Origin: an uncultured Clostridia bacterium
GTDB lineage: Bacteria > Bacillota > Clostridia > Oscillospirales > Ruminococcaceae
Length of the DNA: 11,564 bases
NCBI GenBank assembly: GCA_947385505.1
Contig: CANDLP010000034.1
Span: forward strand, 1-11,564
Direction: 5' to 3'
The notes beneath the pieces are model-generated. The model had not been told where the DNA came from, did not search any database, and saw only the letters and a list, made by a program, of their open reading frames with translations. This document shows positions 1 through 5,531 of the stretch, one piece after another; within the stretch, counting starts at the first letter, position 1, and each line of letters begins with the position of its first letter. The position numbers were made by a program, and so were the translations under genes.

Positions 1-255
1 AGGGGAAGCCCTGCAAGAGAGGGCTTCCCCTGTTCCGAATCGGAACTTGCCCCCCTGCTTGGGCTTGACCCAAGCACGGTATTCATTACGCCAGAAGCGA
101 CGCTTCGCTCGCTTCTTTGTAGGTTTTAACGCGCCAAATTTATAGATAGTTCATTATTTTTGCCGCGCAGCATCGGGGCTTTGCCCCGAACCCCAGTTCT
201 TTTTTGCAGTGCAAAAAAGAACCAAAAAAGACATTGGCGGCTTCGCCGCTTTTTT
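1..255. repeat. Multi-hairpin intergenic repeat, copy 1 (left edge may be cut)
   Basis: This non-coding module is nearly the same as the one at 2896-3180. Its hairpins, in order, have arms at 2-11/21-30 (10 bp), 34-40/42-48 (7 bp), 56-63/69-76 (8 bp), 94-100/109-115 (7 bp), 174-179/183-188 (6 bp), 196-208/210-222 (13 bp) and 237-241/245-249 (5 bp, followed on the plus strand by TTTTTT). It lies immediately past the stop codon of the minus-strand esterase gene, so it would form the 3' end of that transcript. The last hairpin before the T run looks like a short plus-strand terminator. No gene is visible in 1-273. The module may continue left of the window, because copy 2 is preceded by a further hairpin cluster. 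Its function is unknown. It could be a REP/BIME-like element, a mobile non-autonomous repeat or a structured 3' UTR. Confidence 0.85.
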
Positions 256-273
256 ATTTTTTTCTCTTTTTCT

Positions 274-1200
274 TTATTTTATTTCCGCAATTTTCCTGAT
301 CCACCCCGTAACGCCCCCCGGTAGTCTCTCATCAGCAACCCTCCCGTCATCAAACACAAGATTCGCCTGCACCCAATTTATCATACAATGCTGCCCCATC
401 TCAAACCCATAAAACACCGAAGCAACTCCTCCGTCCCCATTATAAACCCATTCCGGCAAAAACAACTCACAATTCCCCATCCTTTCAAATACCCCCAAAA
501 ACGGCGCTATACACCTGTCAAAATCCGCCATTTCATCATGTTTCCCGTGCATAACCAAAATCCTGCTCTTACTCTCCCCAATCTTTAAAAGCGACTCCTC
601 ATCAGGAACATACCCCGAAGCTATCGGCACAGCCCCGTCAAAATAATCGGGATACTCTTCCAACAAACGCCAAGTAAAGTACCCCCCCGAAGACGCCCCC
701 AAAACAAACTTCTTCCCGATATTATCCCTATTCTTATCCGCAACCTTATCAAATATCGCCTTAACAGGTATATGGTAAGGTAACCTTGTATCCCCCCAAG
801 TACCCTCTATATCCCCGTTCTCCAACCGCTTTTCATTGGCGCAAGGCACGATTATATAAGCCCCGCCCATTTCCTCCTGATATTTCGGCGAAGCATACTG
901 CTCCGCGCCGCAGCACATTACGCAGTCCTTCCCCATAAGGGAATTGCTTGCCCCGTGAAGGAACATAACAACGGAATATTTTTTATCGGGATCAGCCCCG
1001 TGTTTTACGGGATCAAAAACGTAATATTTAATGTCCCCTGTTTCGGTACAGGGATAAACGTATTCGTCGAACAGATCAAGATACGCCCTGCACTTATAGG
1101 TTACGGAACGGCTTATAAATTCGCCCTCTTTAAGATATTTTGCCCATTCAGGCACCGCCGTTTTATCCTGAGCCGTTTTTTTAAAGTCGGGAAGAGCCAT
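274..1200 (-). CDS. Alpha/beta-hydrolase fold esterase
   Basis: The 308-residue protein shows the marks of a serine hydrolase of the esterase / PHB-depolymerase-like (LpqC, CE1-like) group. An oxyanion-loop HG lies at residues 82-83 (in MFLHGAS). The nucleophile elbow GASSG is at 168-172, with Ser170 as the likely nucleophile. Asp222 (in HGKHDE) and His271 (in GQH) complete a plausible triad. No signal peptide or membrane segment is seen, so it is probably cytoplasmic. The ATG at 1200 is preceded on the minus strand by GAGG (1207-1210) at a 6-base spacing. The gene lies 64 bases downstream of gatB on the same strand and may be read from the gat transcript, as I see no convincing promoter of its own. 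The substrate is unknown. Acyl esters of sugars or short-chain esters are possible from the fold but are not shown by the sequence. The 3' end runs into the repeat at 1-255. Confidence 0.85.
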   Translation of the reverse strand: MALPDFKKTAQDKTAVPEWAKYLKEGEFISRSVTYKCRAYLDLFDEYVYPCTETGDIKYYVFDPVKHGADPDKKYSVVMFLHGASNSLMGKDCVMCCGAEQYASPKYQEEMGGAYIIVPCANEKRLENGDIEGTWGDTRLPYHIPVKAIFDKVADKNRDNIGKKFVLGASSGGYFTWRLLEEYPDYFDGAVPIASGYVPDEESLLKIGESKSRILVMHGKHDEMADFDRCIAPFLGVFERMGNCELFLPEWVYNGDGGVASVFYGFEMGQHCMINWVQANLVFDDGRVADERLPGGVTGWIRKIAEIK

Positions 1201-1264
1201 ATAATACCTCGCTTTTAATATTTTTCGGAAATGTCAACCTTTAGCCTTTAAGTCAGCCTTAAAG
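1201..1264 (-). other. gatB-esterase spacer with imperfect tandem repeats
   Basis: Read on the minus strand, the end of gatB and the spacer after it contain two close copies of a TGACTTTAAGGC-like unit and a partial third that ends in GGTTGACA. The repeats begin at the gatB stop codon, so each carries a potential in-frame or out-of-frame TGA. The spacer also holds the GAGG ribosome binding site (1207-1210) of the downstream esterase. No terminator hairpin is seen here, which fits read-through from gatB. Confidence 0.5.
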
Positions 1265-2695
1265 TCAACCCTTAAGCTTTCTTTCAAGAATTTCTTTTAT
1301 AGAATTAGGCGAAGCCTTTCCCTTAAGCTGTCTGTTCGCCTGACCCATAAGAAATCCGAACACCTTCTGTTCTCCGCTTCTGTACTGATCCGCCGCCTTT
1401 TGGTTATCAGCGAGTATTTTATCGATAACCTCCTCCGCCTGTCCGAGGTCTTCCTTTATCCACAAACCTTCTTCATCGCACACCGCATCAGCCGTTTTTC
1501 CGCTTTCCAACATTGAACGGAGAACGTTTTTCCCATGGCTCTTGTTTATCTTATTCCCGTCCATTATCTCCACAAGGCGGGCAAAATCTTTTGCTTCAAA
1601 GGGGAGATTATTCATATCCGCTTCGCCTAAGTTTATCCTTCTCATAAGCTCCACAAGTATAAAGGCGGCTATGCTTTTGGGGCTGTTATACGCCTTTACC
1701 GCTTCCTCAAAAAAGAAGCAGACGAGCTTGTTGTTTATTATGGAGTCGGCGTCCTTTTCGGCGATACCGTATTCTTTTACATAGCGGGCTTTGCGGGATT
1801 CGGGCATTTCGGGGACAGAGCTTTTTATCTCCTCGATCTCCTCTTCCGTAAAAATAATGGGAGGGATATCGGGATCTGGGAAGTAGCGGTAGTCCTGCGC
1901 GTCCTCTTTGGAACGCATAGCCACGGTTTCGCCGCTTCCGTCGACGAAACGCCTTGTTTCCTGTACGACTTTTGCGCCGCCTTCGATAAGTTCGCTCTGG
2001 CGGTAAATTTCGTACTCTATCGCTCTTCCGATCGCCCTTACGGAGTTAAGGTTTTTTATTTCCGCTCTGGTGCCCAATTCTTCGGCGTCCTTTTCGGCGA
2101 GGGAAATATTTACGTCGCAGCGAAGGCTGCCCTGTTCCATTCTTCCGTCGCACACTCCCGCGTATTGGAGCAGGAGCCGTATTTTTTCCACAAAGGCGGT
2201 AACGTCGGAAGCCGAGTGGAAATCAGGCTCGGTCACTATTTCGATAAGGGGTATTCCGCAGCGGTTGTAATCGGCGAGGGTTTGTTTGGTGCGCTCGTCG
2301 TGGATAAGTTTCCCTGCGTCTTCTTCGAGGTGGATACGGTTTATCCTGATCCTTTTTTCCGTGCCTTCGGATACTATGTCAACGTAACCGTTAAGGCAAA
2401 CGGGGCGGGGCATTTGGCTTATCTGATATGCCTTCGGAAGGTCGGGGTAGAAGTAATTCTTTCTGTCCCATTTGGTAAAGGCGCTGATATCGCAGTTCAT
2501 TACATATCCGGCTTTTATTATATATTCCACCGCTTTTTGGTTCAGTACAGGAAGGGTGCCGGGAAGGCCGCTGCATACGGGACAGCAGCGGGAGTTGGGG
2601 TCTCCTCCGAATTCGGCGGAGCAGGAGCAGAACACTTTTGAGTTTGTTAAAAGTTCTGCGTGTATTTCAAGACCGATTGTTGGGTACAGTTTCAT
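1265..2695 (-). CDS. gatB: Aspartyl/glutamyl-tRNA(Asn/Gln) amidotransferase subunit B
   Basis: GatB is the tRNA-binding and kinase subunit of GatCAB. It phosphorylates the Glu or Asp carried by mischarged tRNA and transfers ammonia to it. The 476-residue length is usual for the family. The N-terminus reads IGLEIHAELLTNSKVFC, and Cys residues at 23, 25, 38 and 41 form the CxC...CxxC set that binds zinc in many GatB proteins. Other family stretches are YFYPDLPKAYQISQ, HLEEDAGKL, a PLIEIVTEPD segment and the RCDVNIS segment. The C-terminal tail (about 410-476, with VFGFLMGQ) is the YqeY-like tRNA-binding region. The ATG at 2695 has AAAGG at 2704-2708 with 8 bases of spacing. The gene is 492 bases downstream of gatA, far more than the usual few bases, and the gap is filled by repeats. 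The last codons and the following spacer carry imperfect repeats of a TGACTTTAAGGC-like unit. Confidence 0.97.
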   Translation of the reverse strand: MKLYPTIGLEIHAELLTNSKVFCSCSAEFGGDPNSRCCPVCSGLPGTLPVLNQKAVEYIIKAGYVMNCDISAFTKWDRKNYFYPDLPKAYQISQMPRPVCLNGYVDIVSEGTEKRIRINRIHLEEDAGKLIHDERTKQTLADYNRCGIPLIEIVTEPDFHSASDVTAFVEKIRLLLQYAGVCDGRMEQGSLRCDVNISLAEKDAEELGTRAEIKNLNSVRAIGRAIEYEIYRQSELIEGGAKVVQETRRFVDGSGETVAMRSKEDAQDYRYFPDPDIPPIIFTEEEIEEIKSSVPEMPESRKARYVKEYGIAEKDADSIINNKLVCFFFEEAVKAYNSPKSIAAFILVELMRRINLGEADMNNLPFEAKDFARLVEIMDGNKINKSHGKNVLRSMLESGKTADAVCDEEGLWIKEDLGQAEEVIDKILADNQKAADQYRSGEQKVFGFLMGQANRQLKGKASPNSIKEILERKLKG

Positions 2696-2755
2696 GCTTG
2701 TGACCTTTCCTCTGTTTAAAAGAATTGTTATAGATTTAGCTATTGAAGTTTGGGT

Positions 2756-2894
2756 CCACCCTTTTCAAAGGGTGGTGGGGTTTCCAAAGGGGCAAAGCCC
2801 CTTTGGTCGCCCTCCGCAGAGGGCGAAATTCTTAATGCCGAAGGGCGCTCCGAAAGGGGTGAATTGAAAAAAGCCCCTGCGGGGCTTTTTTCAA
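2756..2894. repeat. GC-rich hairpin cluster between gatA and gatB
   Basis: This run of four perfect hairpins is joined directly to the left end of repeat copy 2. The arms are 2756-2764/2767-2775 (9 bp, very tight loop), 2784-2793/2797-2806 (10 bp, loop AAA), 2808-2814/2815-2818 loop/2819-2825 (7 bp) and 2864-2877/2881-2894 (14 bp). A short stretch with GAAGGGCGCTCCGAAAGGGG lies between the third and fourth. No open frame here has coding character. Whether the same cluster precedes copy 1 cannot be seen, because copy 1 starts at the first base of the window. Confidence 0.75.
2864..2894. terminator. Bidirectional terminator-like hairpin between gatA and gatB
   Basis: A perfect 14-bp stem with loop TGC has four G-C pairs at the tip and an A6/T6 run at the base of each arm, so it reads as an intrinsic terminator on either strand. 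On the minus strand it sits between gatA and gatB, so it could reduce gatB expression from the gatC promoter. It is part of the larger hairpin cluster. Confidence 0.7.
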
Positions 2895-2895
2895 G

Positions 2896-3180
2896 AGGGG
2901 AAGCCCTGCAAGAGAGGGCTTCCCCTGTTCCAAATCGGAACTTGCCCTACTGCTTGGGCTTGCCCCAAGCACGGAATTATAAAGAATTAAATCTAAAAAA
3001 GCTTCATTACGTCCGAAGCAACGCTTCGCTTGCTTCTCTGTGAGTTTTTACGCGCCAAAAATACAGATAGTTTTCTATTTCCTTGCAGCAGCATCGGGGC
3101 TTTGCCCCGAACCCCGGTTCCTTTTTGGTATCCAAAAAGGAACCGAAAAAGACATTGGCGGCTTCGCCGCTTTTTCTTTT
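2896..3180. repeat. Multi-hairpin intergenic repeat, copy 2
   Basis: This is the second copy of the module at 1-255, with the same hairpins in the same order. Arms are 2897-2906/2916-2925, 2951-2958/2964-2971, 3015-3021/3030-3036, 3095-3100/3104-3109, 3115-3128/3132-3145 (14 bp) and 3158-3162/3166-3170, the last followed by TTTTT. Three base pairs differ from copy 1 in a compensating way: G99-C110 became A3020-T3031, T200-A218 became C3121-G3139, and C207-G211 became G3128-C3132. A 28-base AT-rich stretch (2975-3002) replaces 2 bases (80-81) of copy 1. The module ends 7 bases past the gatA stop codon and forms the right part of the 492-base gap before gatB. No gene is seen in 2696-3187. Confidence 0.9.
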
Positions 3181-3187
3181 TCTTTTT

Positions 3188-4618
3188 TTATCTCACTGCT
3201 TTTTCATAGGCGTCCGACACCTGAATCAAAGTACTTTCATCAAACCTTTTCCCCACAATACTCATTCCAATAGGCATATTATCCCCATTCCTCCCGCAAG
3301 GAACCGATATAGCAGGCAACCCCGCAATATTAACAGGCACAGTCAACATATCAGCCGTATACATCTTAACCGGATCAGTATCGTCCGAACCAATCTTAAA
3401 CGCCACAGAAGGCGCAGTAGGCGTCAATATAATGTCAGCCTTTTCAAATATCGCCTCATATTCTGCCTTTATCCGCTGTCTCAAAGCGCAGGCTTTCCTG
3501 TAATAAGCGTCGAAATATCCGCTGGAAAGCGCGTAATTCCCTAAAAGTATACGTCTTTTTACCTCTTCGCCGAAACCCTTGTTTCTACTGTCAAGAATCA
3601 TTTCCCCATAGCTTTTTCCCTCGCCGCGAAGACCGTATTTTATACCGTCGAACCGAGACAAATTTGAAGCCGCTTCCGCACAGGCTATAAGGTAATAAGC
3701 GGGAATGCCGTATTTTAAGGAAGGCATTTCACAGCTTACCAAAACCGCACCCAAAGACTCAACATCATTAGCGGCCTTCATAACCGCTTCCTTAACCTCC
3801 GTATCCGTCGCTTCGCCGAAAAATTCTTTCGGAAGAGCGATTCTTAAGCCTTTTACAGACTGCCCTATCTTTGCGTTGAAATCCTCTCGGGGCAGCCTTG
3901 CCGAAGTCGCGTCCCTTTCGTCCCACCCCGCTATCGCATTAAGAATCGCGCCGCAGTCCTCGGCGGTGTTGGCGATAGGACCTATCTGGTCAAGGGAACT
4001 TCCGAACGCCACAAGACCGTAACGGCTCACACGACCGTAAGTGGGTTTTAAGCCGGTTACACCGCAAAAGCCCGCCGGCTGTCTTATGGAGCCTCCCGTA
4101 TCCGAACCTAAGGAAGCGGGAACAAACCCTGCCGCCACCGCCGCCGCAGAGCCTCCCGAAGAACCTCCGGGAACACGGCTCGAATCAACGGGGTTATGGG
4201 TGCGCTTAAAATAAGAGGCTTGAGTAGCGCCCCCCATGGCGAATTCGTCCATATTGGTTTTGCCTATTATTACATAGTCCTGCGCTTTAAGTTTTTCGAT
4301 AACCGTTGCGTCATAGGGGGGGACAAAGTCCTCAAGCATTTTTGAAGCGCAGGTGGTTTTTATTCCGTCGGTGCAGATATTGTCCTTTATTGCCAAGGGA
4401 ATACCGGTCAGGAAAGCCGCTTCACCTCTGTCTATACGGGACTGCGCCTTCTCCGCCGCCTTCTCCGCCTCTTCTTTGGTGAGAGTGATAAAGGCGCCTA
4501 TGCTTTCCTCGTCCTTTTCTATTGCTCTGTAATATTCTCCGCAAAGCTCGCGGACACTGATCTGTTTTTCGTCAAGGGACTTTCGGAGCGCGGAAAGAGT
4601 GATTTTCTTAATATCCAT
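3188..4618 (-). CDS. gatA: Aspartyl/glutamyl-tRNA(Asn/Gln) amidotransferase subunit A
   Basis: GatA is the glutaminase subunit of GatCAB. It hydrolyses glutamine and channels the ammonia to GatB. It belongs to the amidase-signature family and has a Ser-cisSer-Lys triad. Here Lys78 (in PLAIKDN), Ser153 (in GGSSGGS) and Ser177 (in GSDTGGSIR) occupy those positions. The glycine/serine-rich signature runs from about 148 to 195 and continues into TGLKPTYGRVSRYGL. The 476-residue length is close to the family norm, and both ends look complete. The ATG at 4618 is preceded by AGGAAGGA (4628-4635) with 9 bases of spacing. The order gatC-gatA-gatB is the common bacterial one, but the gene is 409 bases from gatC and 492 from gatB, with repeat DNA on both sides. 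Confidence 0.98.
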   Translation of the reverse strand: MDIKKITLSALRKSLDEKQISVRELCGEYYRAIEKDEESIGAFITLTKEEAEKAAEKAQSRIDRGEAAFLTGIPLAIKDNICTDGIKTTCASKMLEDFVPPYDATVIEKLKAQDYVIIGKTNMDEFAMGGATQASYFKRTHNPVDSSRVPGGSSGGSAAAVAAGFVPASLGSDTGGSIRQPAGFCGVTGLKPTYGRVSRYGLVAFGSSLDQIGPIANTAEDCGAILNAIAGWDERDATSARLPREDFNAKIGQSVKGLRIALPKEFFGEATDTEVKEAVMKAANDVESLGAVLVSCEMPSLKYGIPAYYLIACAEAASNLSRFDGIKYGLRGEGKSYGEMILDSRNKGFGEEVKRRILLGNYALSSGYFDAYYRKACALRQRIKAEYEAIFEKADIILTPTAPSVAFKIGSDDTDPVKMYTADMLTVPVNIAGLPAISVPCGRNGDNMPIGMSIVGKRFDESTLIQVSDAYEKAVR

Positions 4619-4635
4619 AAAAGCTTATCCTTCCT

Positions 4636-5027
4636 GATAATCAAATAATTTACACCTTATGCCAATCCCGTTTTGAACTGACGTAATATCCACAGTTCAA
4701 AAAGAAATTGGTATTATGGGCTATCTGAAAAGTCGCAATTAGCATAATTTCTACTGACTGCGGACGCTTTCTGCCTCAAAAATGCTCGGAATACTTTTGT
4801 ATTCCTGTGTTTTTTACCTTAAAACCGCCACACATTCAGCGAAAATGCACTGAATTGCTTTGTTTTCAGATTCGCCCCAGTGTGCCATCCCATTCAAAAT
4901 TGGCATAATATTTTTTCCATACGCAAGGCGAAGGACGAAGGCTTGCCGGCGCAAGTTGAGTACGACAACGAAGCGTATGGAAAAAAGGGCAAGCGGATAT
5001 GTCAATTTTAGTGGGACGGTACACCAG
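4636..5027. repeat. Intergenic element with nested inverted repeats between gatC and gatA
   Basis: The 409-base gap is occupied by structured, apparently non-coding DNA. Its right part (about 4877-5027) can fold into one long hairpin. A perfect 14-bp inner inverted repeat, TTTTTTCCATACGC at 4911-4924, pairs with 4973-4986. Around it an imperfect outer arm (about 4877-4908 against 4998-5026) has mostly matched or G-T wobble pairs. The outer end touches the gatC stop codon. The left part holds smaller hairpins: TTTTGAACTG with CAGTTCAAAA (within about 4660-4720), GGAATAC/GTATTCC at 4788-4794/4799-4805, and ATTCAG/CTGAAT at 4834-4839/4850-4855. The long terminal-type inverted repeat suggests a MITE-like or otherwise dispersed repeat, but only one copy is in view. 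A 63-codon frame across it on the minus strand is probably not a gene. Confidence 0.65.
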
Positions 5028-5321
5028 TCATTCCATCATCTTAGGCAGCACATAGCAATCTCCGTCGCCGCCCGTTTGAGCGTTGCTCAGCAGCTTTTCG
5101 GCGGGAAAAGATTCTTTGGCTCTATCGTCTCTCAATTGGGAGTAAGCGATCTGGTTATTGTCCTTGGTGTCGTCGTACTGTATATCTATTTCTCTTATTG
5201 TATCCATAAGAGTTATTATATCGCTCATCTGTTCAATCATTTTTTCCGATTCCTCATCGGTAAACGAAAGCTTTGAAAGCTCTGCGATATGATCAAGGGC
5301 AGCTTTGTCTATCTTTGCCAT
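5028..5321 (-). CDS. gatC: Aspartyl/glutamyl-tRNA(Asn/Gln) amidotransferase subunit C
   Basis: GatC is the small subunit that wraps around the GatA-GatB interface and stabilises the amidotransferase. The 97-residue length is typical. The N-terminal helix pattern (DHIAELSKLSFTDEE) and the end (GDGDCYVLPKMME) fit the family, where the C-terminus usually reads like GxxxVPxVxE. The ATG at 5321 has an ideal AAGGAGG site (5328-5334) with 6 bases of spacing. It is the first gene of the gat set and is transcribed from the promoter at 5385-5413, divergently from the germination operon. Its stop codon is followed at once by the inverted-repeat element that separates it from gatA. Confidence 0.95.
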   Translation of the reverse strand: MAKIDKAALDHIAELSKLSFTDEESEKMIEQMSDIITLMDTIREIDIQYDDTKDNNQIAYSQLRDDRAKESFPAEKLLSNAQTGGDGDCYVLPKMME

Positions 5322-5384
5322 TTAACGCCTCCTTAAAACAATCAACACCGCCGCAATAAACGGCGCGCCGGATATATACAAATT

Positions 5385-5413
5385 ATTTTACCATAAAAAC
5401 GTTGGCATTGCAA
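5385..5413 (-). promoter_or_regulatory. Sigma-A type promoter of the gat genes
   Basis: On the minus strand, TTGCAA (-35, 5408-5413) and TAAAAT (-10, 5385-5390) are separated by 17 bases, with TGG directly before the -10 as an extended -10 element. This would start transcription near 5378 and give a leader of about 57 bases. The leader contains a GC-rich palindrome (5361-5370) and a short CGCCG/CGGCG hairpin before the gatC ribosome binding site. No T-box or riboswitch is visible. Confidence 0.7.
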
Positions 5414-5451
5414 TAGTTTTTGATTTTTCTTTCGTTTTTTTGGCAATTTTT

Positions 5452-5478
5452 TGTTACTTTTTTTATCCCCGCGTATTA
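5452..5478 (+). promoter_or_regulatory. Weak candidate forespore (sigma-G-like) promoter for the germination operon
   Basis: Germination receptor operons are normally read by sigma-G in the forespore. A CGTATTA at 5472-5478 differs by one base from the CATnnTA-type -10, and TGTTAC (5452-5457) lies 14 bases upstream, but the -35 match is poor. No good sigma-A promoter faces right between 5322 and 5531. The call rests mainly on the known biology of the operon. Confidence 0.25.
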
Positions 5479-5517
5479 AATTCCAATCTCAGGTTAAAAT
5501 ATACAAAAGAAAAACCG

Positions 5518-5525
5518 AAAGGACC
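5518..5525 (+). promoter_or_regulatory. Ribosome binding site fixing the start of the GerA-type A subunit
   Basis: AAAGGACC ends 6 bases before the ATG at 5532. It selects this start over an in-frame TTG at 5451, which has no such site and would add 27 residues unlike the family N-terminus. Confidence 0.75.
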
Positions 5526-5531
5526 TTTAAA

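Noticed and set aside
237..255. GCGGC/GCCGC hairpin plus T run as a terminator of a plus-strand gene
   Set aside because: No plus-strand gene ends before it in the window. It is an integral part of the repeat module and recurs at 3158-3175.
1232..1237. A perfect TTGACA on the minus strand before the esterase gene
   Set aside because: No -10-like hexamer lies 16-18 bases downstream. The TTGACA is part of the tandem repeats at the gatB end.
2165..2641. A 158-codon plus-strand frame opposite gatB
   Set aside because: It is antisense to the conserved N-terminal half of gatB, and its product resembles no protein family I recognise. It is a shadow of the real gene.
1..3180. The repeated hairpin modules as a CRISPR array or riboswitch
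   Set aside because: There are only two copies about 2.9 kb apart with no short regular repeat-spacer pattern. They follow genes rather than precede them, and no known riboswitch core is recognisable.
4636..4664. Possible gatA promoter, TTGGCA with GATTAT 17 bases later on the minus strand
   Set aside because: The -10 is weak and transcription would start inside the gatA ribosome binding site (4628-4635), which would impair it.
4814..5005. A 63-codon minus-strand frame across the gatC-gatA gap
   Set aside because: It lies across the long inverted repeat, has no good ribosome binding site, and its composition follows the hairpin arms. Past its stop two frames stay open for 20-34 codons, as expected for repeat DNA with few stops. 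A decayed ORF of a mobile repeat is possible but not supported.
5322..5384. T-box or amino-acid riboswitch before gatC
   Set aside because: The leader from the predicted start is only about 57 bases, too short for a T-box, and it shows just small GC-rich palindromes.
5451..5531. Upstream TTG start giving a 523-residue germination A subunit
   Set aside because: The extra residues do not resemble the family, and a good ribosome binding site stands 6 bases before the ATG at 5532.
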